Assembly: GCA_037130365.1 (NCBI GenBank) | Contig: JBAXTE010000001.1 | Span: 124,001-188,000 of the forward strand | Reading direction: 5' to 3' | From: JBAXTE01 sp037130365 | Lineage (GTDB): Bacteria; Bacteroidota; Bacteroidia; Bacteroidales; WCHB1-69 | DNA: 64,000 nucleotides | Shown here: one piece after another, positions 44,713 to 54,686 of the stretch | How the letters are laid out: every line of letters begins with the position of its first letter | Numbering within the stretch: position 1 is the stretch's first letter | Notes under the pieces: model-generated | Told to the model about the DNA's origin: nothing | Databases searched by the model: none | Seen by the model: only the letters and a program-made list of their open reading frames with translations | Made by a program: the position numbers and the translations under genes

Positions 44713-46128
44713 CTATATACCTATACTAATTGCCTTAATCCACTCGAACAATGGTCCAATAAAGCCAATTGCAAAGATGCCTAATACACAAAGTAACAAT
44801 CCGATTTTTTCGTAAATATGACTTTTGAAAAATGGAATAGGTTCTTCGCTTTTATTGATAAACATTGCCTTAACAATTAAAAGATAATAGTAAAGTGAAA
44901 CTGTAGCATTTAATACTGCAATTAATACCAACCAAAAATATCCAGAGTGTGCTGCGGCAGTAAAGAGGAAGAATTTTCCAAAGAAACCAGCAACAGGAGG
45001 AATTCCAGCAAGTGAGAATAACGCTAACATCATTACCAAACTCAATTTTGGATTTGTAAGATATAATCCATTATAATCGTCGATGGATTCTTTTTTATGT
45101 TTGATTGAAATTGCAGAAACAACACCGAAAGCAGCTAAGTTAGAGAAGATATAAATCATCACAAAATAGACTACAGTACTCATTCCTAGCGGTGAACCAT
45201 CAATGATGCCAAGTAAAATAAAACCTGCTTGAGCAATAGATGAGAACGCTAAAAATCGTTTTAAATTCTTTTGACGAATTGCAAAAAGGTTACCGACGGT
45301 CATTGTAAGAATAGCAATTCCATATAAAAGCTCTTTCCAAATAGGAGCTAAAATAAAGAATACTTGATACAAGATGATTACAAAGATAAAACTAGCTGCA
45401 CCCTTTGATATAACTGAAAGATAAGAGGCTACATTTACTGGTGCTCCTTCGTAAACATCGGCAGTCCAAAGATGGAATGGAACCAATGAAATTTTAAATG
45501 CCATTCCTGCAAAGAAGAATATAAATGCAAGGGTCATCAACGATGAATTTTGAATAACTGCAGCAACATCTGTAAAATACAATGTGCCACATAATCCATA
45601 GATCATCGATAATCCGTAAAGTAAAATTCCTGAAGAGAGGGCAGAACTTAAAATAAGTTTAATCCCAGCTTCGGAACTTTGCGATTTTTTCTTGTCGTAA
45701 GCAGCAAGAGCGGCCATAGGAATGGTTGCAAGTTCTAATCCCAAATAGAACATTAAGAAGTGTCCTGATGAAATCATAAAGTTCATCCCAATTAGTGTTG
45801 AGATTAACATCATGTAAAACTCGCTAATTCTGTTTTCGTATTCTGGTTGTTTAATCCAATTTGCAACCTGAAAGAACAAAATGGTTACTCCAATATTAAG
45901 CACATTTTTCATCAATACAATGATGGGTGAAGTGCGATACATATCTCCGAAAAGTGAGCCATATTCAATGGGTAAAAAGTCCACCGCAGTGATTATACAC
46001 ATGGTGACAATCGCAAAAGGAATAATGATCTTTTTATTGGTTGAAAATAATTCAATAATCAGAATTGCTATTAAAAAAACTGACAGCAACAATTCGTGTC
46101 GCATCAATAATAATGTTTGAATGTCCAT
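44713..46128 (-). CDS. nuoN: Complex I membrane subunit N
   Basis: 471 residues, about 14 membrane helices of the antiporter-like (Mrp) family. The N-subunit pattern is seen in the loop LWTADVYEGAPVNVASYLS, with the channel helix VISKGA. With L and M it carries out ion pumping. Last gene of the nuo block; hairpins follow. Confidence 0.93.
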   Translation of the reverse strand: MDIQTLLLMRHELLLSVFLIAILIIELFSTNKKIIIPFAIVTMCIITAVDFLPIEYGSLFGDMYRTSPIIVLMKNVLNIGVTILFFQVANWIKQPEYENRISEFYMMLISTLIGMNFMISSGHFLMFYLGLELATIPMAALAAYDKKKSQSSEAGIKLILSSALSSGILLYGLSMIYGLCGTLYFTDVAAVIQNSSLMTLAFIFFFAGMAFKISLVPFHLWTADVYEGAPVNVASYLSVISKGAASFIFVIILYQVFFILAPIWKELLYGIAILTMTVGNLFAIRQKNLKRFLAFSSIAQAGFILLGIIDGSPLGMSTVVYFVMIYIFSNLAAFGVVSAISIKHKKESIDDYNGLYLTNPKLSLVMMLALFSLAGIPPVAGFFGKFFLFTAAAHSGYFWLVLIAVLNATVSLYYYLLIVKAMFINKSEEPIPFFKSHIYEKIGLLLCVLGIFAIGFIGPLFEWIKAISIGI

Positions 46129-46152
46129 ATTTTTCGTTTTTAATCTTAAGAA

Positions 46153-47661
46153 TTATTGAATTAAAGTACTAAAATCTGTAATGTGCTTAACTAGCGGAAT
46201 CATACCTTCGTTAATTAAATTCGACAACCAGAAGGGAGCCAAACCAATTCCTGCGATGGCAACTACTAACATTACAGTAGATAGTTTTTCGTACCAAACA
46301 GCATCGGTAAGTTCTTCGAAGTGATGATTGGTTATTTTTCCATAGAGCAATGTTCCAACCACTCTGAGTATATACACCGCTGTGATTACAATAGAAGAGA
46401 TTGCTATGATGGTAAGCACGCGGTGGAATGTATCTGGTTCTTGCCAAGCACCAAAGAAGATGGTCATTTCGGCAACAAAACCGCTTAATCCAGGTAAACC
46501 TAACGAAGCCAAACCAGCGATTACATAAACTACAGATAAGAAAGGCATTACTTTCATTAAACCACCCATTTCGTTAATCATACGGGTGTGAGTTCTGCCA
46601 TAAATCATTCCGATTAATGCAAAGAAAAGAGCGGTCATTAATCCGTGAGAAATCATTTGAAGAACTGCACCATTCATTGCAGATTGGTTCATCATTAGAA
46701 TTGCAAACAATACCAAGCCACAGTGACTAACCGATGAATATGCATTGATGTATTTTAAATCCTTTTGGAAAATAGCTCCAAATGCGCCATATACGGTACT
46801 AGCACCAGTTAGAATTAAGAAAATCCAAGCTTGTTCGTGAGCCGCTTCGGGCATAAGATAAATTGCAACTCTAAATGCACCATAACCCCCAAGTTTCATC
46901 AACACACCTGCGTGAAGCATAGAAACTGCTGTTGGTGCCGAAGCGTGACCATCGGGAGACCAAGTGTGGAATGGGAAAAGTGCACCCAAAACGCCAAAGC
47001 CCATAAATAACATTGGGAAGAACATCCGTTGTGCTTCAATTGGAATATGAACTTTTGCAATTTCAAGAATATTGAATGTGAAATCTCCAACAGTACTTGA
47101 ATTGAAATAGATTCCTAAAAGTCCAACTAATAGCAGTGCAGAACCTCCCATAAGCATTAAGGTTAATTTCATTGCCGAATACTCTTTTTTGCCACTGCCC
47201 CAGATTCCAATCAATAAATACATTGGAATTACGGCAACTTCGTAGAAAAGGAACATGGTAAATAAATCGAGTGAAATAAAGAACCCAAAAACTCCAGTTG
47301 AAAGTAAAATGAGTGAAATAAAAAATTCACGCGATAGAAAGTCAACTTTCCACGAGGCAAAAATACCGGTAAAAATGATGATGCCTGTGAGCATAATCAT
47401 TGCTACAGAAATGCCATCAACGCCAACGACATAGCCAATATTTAAACTCGGAAACCAAATATGGCTTGCAGTAAAGAGCATTTGTGAAGTATTGCCAGCA
47501 TTACGTTCGGCAAAGAACATAAAAACTAACGCTACTGCCAACAAAAACTGAATAGACATCCCAATTGCGGATACAACACGTGTTTGGGAAATTGTCTTTG
47601 TAAAAAGAATCCCAATAATTGTCAGTGTTGGTACTATGATAAAAAGTGTTAGAAAATCCAT
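46153..47661 (-). CDS. nuoM: Complex I membrane subunit M
   Basis: 502 residues, antiporter-like. FYEVAVIPMYLLIG contains the conserved Glu of helix 5; SPDGHASAPTAVSMLHAG and VLMKLGGYG mark M, with the key Lys. Eight-base gap from nuoL. Pumps protons or sodium. Confidence 0.95.
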   Translation of the reverse strand: MDFLTLFIIVPTLTIIGILFTKTISQTRVVSAIGMSIQFLLAVALVFMFFAERNAGNTSQMLFTASHIWFPSLNIGYVVGVDGISVAMIMLTGIIIFTGIFASWKVDFLSREFFISLILLSTGVFGFFISLDLFTMFLFYEVAVIPMYLLIGIWGSGKKEYSAMKLTLMLMGGSALLLVGLLGIYFNSSTVGDFTFNILEIAKVHIPIEAQRMFFPMLFMGFGVLGALFPFHTWSPDGHASAPTAVSMLHAGVLMKLGGYGAFRVAIYLMPEAAHEQAWIFLILTGASTVYGAFGAIFQKDLKYINAYSSVSHCGLVLFAILMMNQSAMNGAVLQMISHGLMTALFFALIGMIYGRTHTRMINEMGGLMKVMPFLSVVYVIAGLASLGLPGLSGFVAEMTIFFGAWQEPDTFHRVLTIIAISSIVITAVYILRVVGTLLYGKITNHHFEELTDAVWYEKLSTVMLVVAIAGIGLAPFWLSNLINEGMIPLVKHITDFSTLIQ

Positions 47662-47668
47662 ATCTTTA

Positions 47669-49588
47669 TTAATTTCTGATTATATAAATAAAAATAAATG
47701 CTATTACAATGGCGCTTGTAACGAATACATAGCCATATTTTTGAAGTTGACCCGACTGTAATCCTTTAATTGCTGAGGAGCAGAAATTTGTCGTAGTGGC
47801 AATTCCATCCATAAATCCATCCACAATATGGCGATCGAACCAAGCCACTGGACGGCTGATGTAATTAAAGATAATTACTTTAGTGACAAATAGATAAACT
47901 TCGTCGATATAAAATTTATGATACGACCATTTGTAAGCGTATTTGAAGGTAGTAGCCAATTTTTCAGGAATTGAGTTCTCTTTTCTATACATTAACATAG
48001 CGACTAAAATTCCTACAACACCAATCAATACAGAAGGAATTGCAATAGCATAATCAATATGAGTTGCTAAGTGATGACCATCGGAAGTTACCAATGTGTG
48101 GAAAGGAATAAAACCAGCGAATACCGAAGCAAAGGCTAAAAACATCAACGGAATCGTCATAATTAGCGGAGATTCGTGTGGTGTGTGATGATATTCGCGT
48201 TTTTTGCCCCAGAATACACTGAAATATAATCGGAACATATAGAAAGCAGTTAAACCAGCAACGATATATTCAATTGCAAATAAGAATTTATTGTGATTAA
48301 AAGCAGCCACCAAAATCTCATCTTTACTAAAGAATCCAGAGAATGGAGGAATACCAGCAATGGTTAAACAAGCAATTAAGAAGGTGATATGTGTGATAGG
48401 CATATATTTTTTAAGTCCGCCCATATCGCTCATGTTGTTTGAATGAACAGCATGAATAATAGAGCCAGCACCTAAGAATAATAACGCTTTAAACATGGCA
48501 TGAGTAAACAAATGGAACATAGATGCCATAAATCCAAGTCCTTGGTAATCGCCGTAACCAGAAACCCCAAGAGCAAGCATCATATACCCAATTTGCGACA
48601 TGGTTGAAAACGCTAAAACTCGTTTAATATCGTTTTGAGTAATTGCAATCAGAGCGGCAAAGAGGGAAGTGATTCCACCCACGTAAGCCACCACTTCGAG
48701 CGCTCCTGGAGCATGTACTGCATAAACAAAAAACATACGTGCCACCAAATAAACACCAGCAACAACCATGGTAGCAGCGTGAATTAACGCCGAAACTGGG
48801 GTTGGACCTTCCATTGCATCAGGTAACCAAATGTGTAATGGGAACATTGCAGATTTACCAGCACCGCCGATAAAAATAAGGACTAACGAGATGGATAATA
48901 CCGAAAATCCCATAAACGTGGTGCCAGCCATTGTGGTGAACAACGAGTTATTTGGATTTGTAAGTTCTGCAAAATCAAATGTTCCGGTGAAATACGAAAG
49001 CAATAAAATACCGATTAAGAAACCGAAATCAGCAAACCGGGTGACGATAAACGCCTTTTTTCCTGCTGCAATTGCTGATGGCTTTTCGTAATAGAAACTA
49101 ATAAGTAAATACGATGAAACACCCACTAATTCCCAGAAAATATACATTTGGAAGATGTTTGTTGCAAGCACTAATCCCAACATGGAGAAGCTGAAAAGCG
49201 ACAAAAATGAATAAAAACGTGAAAATCCTTTTTCACCTTTCATGTATCCCAAACTGTAAATATGTACCATCAACGAAACGGTGGTAATTACTACCAACAT
49301 CATAACCGAAATGGGGTCGAGAAGCGCACCCAAATCAACATGGAGTTTATCGGTGAAATTTAACCAACGGAAATTAAAAGCGATGATTTTTTCGAAAACT
49401 TCTGCACCTTCGGGACGGTTAAAGAAGTATTGAAATGCAGTAAAATAGGAGAGAATTGTGGTGACAAGCATCCCCAATGTGCCTAAATATCCAGATAAAA
49501 CAGGTTTTACCTTTCCGCTAGATAGTCCTAAGGCTAAAAACAGAAACAGCGGAATGAGCGGAATTAAGATAATATAGCTATAATTCAT
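47669..49588 (-). CDS. nuoL: Complex I membrane subunit L
   Basis: 639 residues, the longest antiporter-like subunit, with the C-terminal lateral helix and last helix (VTSAIVIAFIFIYII). WELVGVSSYLLISFYYEK holds the helix 5 Glu; WLPDAMEGPTPVSALIHAAT is the signature. Length is normal for L. Confidence 0.95.
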   Translation of the reverse strand: MNYSYIILIPLIPLFLFLALGLSSGKVKPVLSGYLGTLGMLVTTILSYFTAFQYFFNRPEGAEVFEKIIAFNFRWLNFTDKLHVDLGALLDPISVMMLVVITTVSLMVHIYSLGYMKGEKGFSRFYSFLSLFSFSMLGLVLATNIFQMYIFWELVGVSSYLLISFYYEKPSAIAAGKKAFIVTRFADFGFLIGILLLSYFTGTFDFAELTNPNNSLFTTMAGTTFMGFSVLSISLVLIFIGGAGKSAMFPLHIWLPDAMEGPTPVSALIHAATMVVAGVYLVARMFFVYAVHAPGALEVVAYVGGITSLFAALIAITQNDIKRVLAFSTMSQIGYMMLALGVSGYGDYQGLGFMASMFHLFTHAMFKALLFLGAGSIIHAVHSNNMSDMGGLKKYMPITHITFLIACLTIAGIPPFSGFFSKDEILVAAFNHNKFLFAIEYIVAGLTAFYMFRLYFSVFWGKKREYHHTPHESPLIMTIPLMFLAFASVFAGFIPFHTLVTSDGHHLATHIDYAIAIPSVLIGVVGILVAMLMYRKENSIPEKLATTFKYAYKWSYHKFYIDEVYLFVTKVIIFNYISRPVAWFDRHIVDGFMDGIATTTNFCSSAIKGLQSGQLQKYGYVFVTSAIVIAFIFIYIIRN

Positions 49589-49606
49589 ATTCTTATATCT
49601 TTTAGA

Positions 49607-49924
49607 TTAATTTTTCATTGAGTCAACACGTTCAACATCGATATTGGTAAACTTGCGGTAAACATTAATGATAATTGCAATGGCAACGGAAGCTTCTGCT
49701 GCAGCAATAGCAATTACAAAAATGGTGAAAAAGTGACCTTCAAGTTTATCTGGATATAGATATCTGTTGAATGCTACAAAGTTGATATTTACTGAATTGA
49801 GAATCAACTCAATCGACATCAAAATAGTAATCAAATTTTTTCTTGTAAGGAATCCATAAACTCCCAAGAAAAACATAATTGTACTTACAATTAAGAAATA
49901 GTGTAATGGAATTTGTGATATCAT
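49607..49924 (-). CDS. nuoK: Complex I membrane subunit K
   Basis: 105 residues from the ATG at 49924, five bases after the nuoJ stop; a longer frame would overlap nuoJ. Three helices with the conserved Glu in IELILNSVNINFVAF and AAEASVAIAI. Normal length for K. Confidence 0.94.
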   Translation of the reverse strand: MISQIPLHYFLIVSTIMFFLGVYGFLTRKNLITILMSIELILNSVNINFVAFNRYLYPDKLEGHFFTIFVIAIAAAEASVAIAIIINVYRKFTNIDVERVDSMKN

Positions 49925-49928
49925 ATCT

Positions 49929-50447
49929 TTAATTTTTTGGATTTGTCTCTTTTTTTGCAATTACAATAGCCCCAAACATAGCAGCTAAAAGAAGAATACT
50001 GATTACCTCAAAAGGTAACACGTAGCCATCTTTGGTATAACTTACCAAACTGTTTCCAATTTGTTTCATTGGAACATCTTTACTTGCAATGATTGTTTGT
50101 GGAAAGTTGTATTGTACAATTGTTAATATCGCTAAGATGGCTCCAGATGCAACAGAAAGGATTGAGAAAATTGCCTTTCGAGGTGCAACTTGTTCAAATT
50201 TTTCGCTAATATGGCTGGTTAACAATATCGAGAAGATAATTAGTACCACAATTCCACCAGCATAAAGGGTAAGTTGTACTGCAGCTAAAAATTGATAATT
50301 TAGCAAGAAGTACAATCCCGATGTTGAAATCAACACAAAAAGAAGATAAACAGCAGCACGGAGAATTCGGCGGGCGGTTACCGTCAATATCGAGAAAAGA
50401 ATGATTATTCCCGATAATAAATAAAACATAATTTCTACTGAACTCAT
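49929..50447 (-). CDS. nuoJ: Complex I membrane subunit J
   Basis: 172 residues, five helices; LTLYAGGIVVLIIFSILLTS is the conserved J helix with its pi-bulge region. Its start touches the nuoI stop. Confidence 0.93.
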   Translation of the reverse strand: MSSVEIMFYLLSGIIILFSILTVTARRILRAAVYLLFVLISTSGLYFLLNYQFLAAVQLTLYAGGIVVLIIFSILLTSHISEKFEQVAPRKAIFSILSVASGAILAILTIVQYNFPQTIIASKDVPMKQIGNSLVSYTKDGYVLPFEVISILLLAAMFGAIVIAKKETNPKN

Positions 50448-50926
50448 TATTCTACCCCTTTCATCAATTTAGAATTTGGTTTGTTTAAAATCTTGTTGAG
50501 CTTTTCTCTGTTGAAAACTGCGTGCTCAAATTCGTTTCCAAAAACCAATGCTTTTGAAGGACAAGTTTTTACGCAAAGATTACAGAAAGTACACATTCCC
50601 ATGTGATAAACATAGCTTACAAGCTCTCTTTTCTTTTTTCCATCTTCTTGTACAACCATTTGGCTAACAACTTCAATGGAACCATTCGGACAATTCATTT
50701 CACAAATTCCACAAGCGGTACATTTGTGCTCATTGTTCTCGGTGTGTGGCATCGATAATACACCTCTAAAAGCTTCAAACATCTTTAGTTTGTCTCTGTT
50801 TTCGGGGTATTGTTCTGTTACTATTTGTCGTGGATGAAAAAAGTAGTAACTGGTAATTCTCATACCTGCAAATAGATTTTTTAATCCACAAAAAATATCT
50901 TTAAAATACTGAAATATACTGTTCAT
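50447..50926 (-). CDS. nuoI: Complex I subunit I, 2x[4Fe-4S] ferredoxin-like
   Basis: 159 residues from the ATG at 50926; earlier in-frame starts lie inside nuoH. Two cluster motifs, CTACGICEMNCP and CTFCNLCVKTCP, hold the N6a/N6b clusters. In a complex lacking NuoEFG, this subunit with NuoB is the likely electron entry site. Confidence 0.95.
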   Translation of the reverse strand: MNSIFQYFKDIFCGLKNLFAGMRITSYYFFHPRQIVTEQYPENRDKLKMFEAFRGVLSMPHTENNEHKCTACGICEMNCPNGSIEVVSQMVVQEDGKKKRELVSYVYHMGMCTFCNLCVKTCPSKALVFGNEFEHAVFNREKLNKILNKPNSKLMKGVE

Positions 50927-50937
50927 AATGATAATTA

Positions 50938-52041
50938 TTAAAAAGTCCAACCCATAAGAACGATGAATGCCATCAACAAAATATTGAAAAGATTTATGGG
51001 AAGTAAATATTTCCACTCAAGTGTAAGCAATTGGTCAATTCTGAGACGTGGAAAAGTCCATTTTATCCACATCATTAACCAGATGACAAAAGCTGTTTTC
51101 ATAAAGTACCAGATAAAAGGATTAATCCAATCCATTACGTTATTGAATCCGCTAAAGCTATCGAATGGGATATGGAAAGGCATCCAACCTCCTAGGAAAA
51201 CGGTAGCAGCAATTGAAGCAATAATAAACATATTCATGTATTCGGCCAAGAAAAAGAATGCAAACTTAATTCCCGAATACTCGGTATGGAAACCTGCGGT
51301 AAGTTCTGATTCTGCCTCTGCAAGGTCGAAAGGTCCACGATTTGTTTCGGCAGTTCCTGCAATAATAAATATTACAAAAGCAATAACTGCGGAGATGTGA
51401 CCTTTAAAAATAAACCAAACATCTGCTTGCGATTCAACAATGGTTGAAAGTTGAAGTGTGCCAGCAAGAACTACAATAGTAAGTAACGAAAGTCCCACAG
51501 AAAGTTCGTAACTAACAATTTGAGCCCCACTACGCATTGCTCCAATTAATGAATATTTATTGTTACTACTCCAACCAGCAAGCAAAATTCCGATAACACC
51601 AAGCGATGAAACAGCAATCATATAAAAGATTCCAATATTGAAATCGATTGCATGAATTCCTTTTGCAAACGGAATAGCCGCAATAGCCATAAACGAAGCA
51701 ATAATTACAATAAATGGTGCAATGTTGAAAAGAAACTTGTCGGCGTTTTTAATTGGAATTAACTCCTTGAGTAACAACTTAATAAGGTCGGCAATGGTTT
51801 GAAAAAATCCATAAGGACCTACTCGGTTTGGACCCACACGTTGTTGCATGAAAGCACAAATTTTACGTTCGGCATACACAAGGTAAAGCCCAACTACGGC
51901 GTAAAAGGCTAGAATGGCAACTCCAATGATGACCAATCCAATTGCTTTACCCCAAAAATCGCCAAAAGATGAAAGCAACCAAGAGTTGAAGTCGCTTATT
52001 AGTGGCGAAAAGTCGAAATAATTATAAGCTATTTTTATCAT
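50938..52041 (-). CDS. nuoH: Complex I membrane subunit H
   Basis: 367 residues, eight helices. ERKICAFMQQRVGPNRVGP is the H signature at the quinone entry, with AEAESELTAGFHTEYSG (loop of conserved acids) and RLRIDQLLTLEWKYLLP. Contacts NuoD and NuoB to form the quinone cavity. Directly follows nuoD with no nuoE, F or G between. Confidence 0.95.
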   Translation of the reverse strand: MIKIAYNYFDFSPLISDFNSWLLSSFGDFWGKAIGLVIIGVAILAFYAVVGLYLVYAERKICAFMQQRVGPNRVGPYGFFQTIADLIKLLLKELIPIKNADKFLFNIAPFIVIIASFMAIAAIPFAKGIHAIDFNIGIFYMIAVSSLGVIGILLAGWSSNNKYSLIGAMRSGAQIVSYELSVGLSLLTIVVLAGTLQLSTIVESQADVWFIFKGHISAVIAFVIFIIAGTAETNRGPFDLAEAESELTAGFHTEYSGIKFAFFFLAEYMNMFIIASIAATVFLGGWMPFHIPFDSFSGFNNVMDWINPFIWYFMKTAFVIWLMMWIKWTFPRLRIDQLLTLEWKYLLPINLFNILLMAFIVLMGWTF

Positions 52042-52055
52042 ACTATCTTTTTAAA

Positions 52056-53177
52056 TTATCTATCCATATCAGGAACAACAAAATCTAGAGAACCGCCAAT
52101 TGCCACAAGGTCAGCAATTTTTTGATCTTTTGCCATGGTATTTAAAGCCGAAAGATTTACAAAGTTTGGAGATCTGAATTTTACACGGATTGGATTTTTA
52201 TTTCCATCACTCGAAATGTAAACTCCAAACTCACCACGAGCAGCTTCTACGCGGGTGTAGTAATCGCCAGCAGGTAATTTTGTAACGCCTTTCATTTTTA
52301 CAGCGTAATCACCTTCAGGAATATTGTCGATTAATTGTTCAATAATCGAAATAGACTCCCACATTTCGGCAATACGTGCTTTATATCTAGCAAAAGTGTC
52401 TCCTTCGGTAAGAAGAATCTCTTTAAAGTTCACTTTAGAATATGCGCTATATGGATTATGAGTACGAACATCGCACGAAAATCCTGAAGCTCTTCCGCTT
52501 GGGCCAGTAACACCATAGGAGATTGCATCTTCTAACGAAAATATTCCAACCCCTTTGGTTCGTTGTTGAAAAATTGGATTTCCGGTAAGAAGTTGATCAT
52601 ATTCGGGCAATTTTTTTCTAAAATAGACCAAAAATTCTTTAACTCGTTTTTGGAAATTTGGATGAATATCGTTCATCAATCCACCTGGGGTATTGTAGCT
52701 TACTAACAAACGACCACCGCAAGTTTCTTCAAAAATATCCAGAATTTTTTCTCGATCACGAAGTCCATAAAAGAACGTGGTAAGCGCGCCTAAGTCCATT
52801 CCAAATGCACACCACCATAACTGATGGGATGCCAAACGGTTAAGCTCATCCATGATTGTTCTAATATACTTAACTCGTTCAGGCACTTCAACTTCGAGTG
52901 CATTTTCTACGGTTAAGCAAAGGCCTTCGTTAAGAATATGAGCAGACAAATAGTCAAGACGATCGGTAAGATGTACCATTTGTGAATAGGTAAGTTTTTC
53001 ACACATCTTTTCGATGCCTCGGTGGATATACCCCAATTGAGGTTTAATATCTCTAACTGTTTCCCCTTGAAGCTGAAGCACAAGACGTAAAACTCCATGT
53101 GTACTTGGGTGTTGAGGACCCATGTTGATAGAGAATTCTTGTTCTTCGTGCAAAGGTTTGTATGTTTTATCTTCCAT
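52056..53177 (-). CDS. nuoD: Complex I subunit D (49 kDa type)
   Basis: 373 residues, unfused from NuoC. NMGPQHPSTHGVLRL includes the quinone-head His, and GYIHRGIEKM, FCYSGRASGFSCDVR-type region and FVVPDMDR at the end fit D. No nickel-binding cysteines, so it is not a hydrogenase large subunit. Confidence 0.95.
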   Translation of the reverse strand: MEDKTYKPLHEEQEFSINMGPQHPSTHGVLRLVLQLQGETVRDIKPQLGYIHRGIEKMCEKLTYSQMVHLTDRLDYLSAHILNEGLCLTVENALEVEVPERVKYIRTIMDELNRLASHQLWWCAFGMDLGALTTFFYGLRDREKILDIFEETCGGRLLVSYNTPGGLMNDIHPNFQKRVKEFLVYFRKKLPEYDQLLTGNPIFQQRTKGVGIFSLEDAISYGVTGPSGRASGFSCDVRTHNPYSAYSKVNFKEILLTEGDTFARYKARIAEMWESISIIEQLIDNIPEGDYAVKMKGVTKLPAGDYYTRVEAARGEFGVYISSDGNKNPIRVKFRSPNFVNLSALNTMAKDQKIADLVAIGGSLDFVVPDMDR

Positions 53178-53182
53178 AATTG

Positions 53183-53641
53183 TTATCTTTCAACAATATT
53201 TACTTCGTCTATATAATCTTTTCTTAGTGGAAATCCAACCCAATCGGCATCCAAAAAGATTTTCCGCAAATCGGGATGATTTGTAAAGGTAATGCCCATT
53301 AAATCAAAGATTTCTCGTTCGTGATATTCCGCAGATTTCCAAAACGAATATACCGTTTCGATGATTGGTTGATTTCGGTCTTCAATTTTTGCTTTTACCA
53401 CTACCTGATGGCGATATAATGTGGATTCCAAATGATACACCATTTCGAAATAAGTAAGGTAATCAACGCCAGTTTCACAAAATAGATAGTCAAATTTCAT
53501 CTTTTCGTCGTTACACAAAAAGTTAGCAACCGTAGTTATTTGACTGGCATCTATTAATATTTCAACGTATTGCTTCCCTAGTTTAACCTCGTAATTTGGA
53601 AATTCTTTGGAAATGTAGTTTAATAGTAAATCTTTTTCCAT
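53183..53641 (-). CDS. nuoC: Complex I subunit C (30 kDa type)
   Basis: 152 residues. YHEREIFDLMGITFTNHPDLR with FPLRKDY is the C signature. Separate from NuoD, as in many Bacteroidota. Five bases from nuoD. Confidence 0.93.
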   Translation of the reverse strand: MEKDLLLNYISKEFPNYEVKLGKQYVEILIDASQITTVANFLCNDEKMKFDYLFCETGVDYLTYFEMVYHLESTLYRHQVVVKAKIEDRNQPIIETVYSFWKSAEYHEREIFDLMGITFTNHPDLRKIFLDADWVGFPLRKDYIDEVNIVER

Positions 53642-53644
53642 TTT

Positions 53645-54196
53645 TTATTTCGATTTTGATTCATCCGTTGGTTTAACTTTTTTCTTGCTGTATGGCTTTA
53701 GCACTTTAATCTTGCGTTGAAGTTGCATAACACCATAAAGTAAAGCTTCTGGTCGAGGAGGACATCCTGGAATGTAAACATCGACGGGAATTACGTGGTC
53801 GGCACCTTTGACTACGTGATACGAGTTGTAAAAAAATGGTCCACCCGAAACAGCACAAGCACCCATTGCAATTACATACTTTGGATCTGCCATTTGGTCG
53901 TAGAGACGTTTTAATACTGGAGCCATTTTATTGGTAATGGTACCAGCAATTACAATTACGTCGGCTTGACGGGGGCTAGCACGATACACTTCAATCCCAA
54001 AGCGGGAAAAGTCGTGACGAGAAGCACCAGTAGCCATCATTTCAATACCGCAACAACTGGTTGCAAAGGTGAGCGGCCAAATTGAGTTCGAACGTCCCCA
54101 ATTTACCACATCATCGAGGGTGCTAAGAATAACATTCCCTCCAGTTTCTTTCAGAAGTTCAAGCGTTTCATCATCTTGAAACTTCGCTTTTTTCAT
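53645..54196 (-). CDS. nuoB: Complex I subunit B (N2 cluster)
   Basis: 183 residues from the ATG at 54196, whose upstream bases include GGGAATAAAATC; longer starts overlap nuoA. N2 cluster cysteines are in TSCCGIEMM, GACAVSGG and PGCPPRPE. N2 hands electrons to quinone. Confidence 0.95.
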   Translation of the reverse strand: MKKAKFQDDETLELLKETGGNVILSTLDDVVNWGRSNSIWPLTFATSCCGIEMMATGASRHDFSRFGIEVYRASPRQADVIVIAGTITNKMAPVLKRLYDQMADPKYVIAMGACAVSGGPFFYNSYHVVKGADHVIPVDVYIPGCPPRPEALLYGVMQLQRKIKVLKPYSKKKVKPTDESKSK

Positions 54197-54201
54197 TGAT
54201 T

Positions 54202-54552
54202 TTATTCCCATACCAACGCGTGTTTTTTCCAAGCATACAATAGTCCTAATCCTAAAATAAAGAAGAAGACTATAATTTCAACAAAAGCTACCATCCCTAA
54301 ATCTTTCATGACGACAGCCCATGGAACTAAAAATACAACTTCCACATCGAAGATTAAAAACAACAATGCAAATAAGTAATACCCAACATTAAATTGAAGC
54401 CAAGTGATACCCTTGGTAGGAATACCGCACTCGTAAGCTTCCGATTTTTGTGGATTTTTTGATGTAGGAGCTACAAAAGTGGCAAGCACAACAGCAAAGC
54501 CAACTAAGAAAGCACCTACAATAAAAAACAGAATTAAACTTTCACTATCCAT
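54202..54552 (-). CDS. nuoA: Complex I membrane subunit A
   Basis: 116 residues, three helices; KSEAYECGIPTKG and LIFDVEVVFLVPWAV are the A signature. First nuo gene; 134 bases after flxA, where a hairpin and an FNR-like site lie. Confidence 0.94.
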   Translation of the reverse strand: MDSESLILFFIVGAFLVGFAVVLATFVAPTSKNPQKSEAYECGIPTKGITWLQFNVGYYLFALLFLIFDVEVVFLVPWAVVMKDLGMVAFVEIIVFFFILGLGLLYAWKKHALVWE

Positions 54553-54618
54553 ATTAATTAGTATTTATTTTCAAAATTATCGTTTTTCTACAAATTTATC
54601 TATCGCTTGAAGAAAAAT

Positions 54619-54632
54619 ATGATTTATATCAG
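54619..54632. promoter_or_regulatory. FNR/CRP-like palindrome before nuoA
   Basis: TGATTTATATCA (54620-54631) is a TGAT-N4-ATCA palindrome, 68-79 bases upstream of nuoA. The 11-base core TGATTTATATC is also found before the Hdr/Flx half at 62388-62398. Fits a CRP/FNR-family operator. Confidence 0.45.
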
Positions 54633-54644
54633 TTTATAAAGATA

Positions 54645-54671
54645 GAAAGTTTATAAAATTTATAAACCTTC
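54645..54671 (-). other. Hairpin between flxA and nuoA
   Basis: GAAAGTTTATAA and TTATAAACCTTC pair over 12 bases with one G-T. On the minus strand it is followed by TATCTTTA, a -7-like element. Could be a weak terminator, RNA-processing site, or promoter part that sets nuo levels apart from flx. Confidence 0.45.
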
Positions 54672-54686
54672 CAACTTGACAAACTT

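Noticed and set aside
52056..53177. NuoD-like protein as a group 4 hydrogenase large subunit
   Set aside because: No CxxC nickel ligands at either end; neighbours are standard nuo genes.
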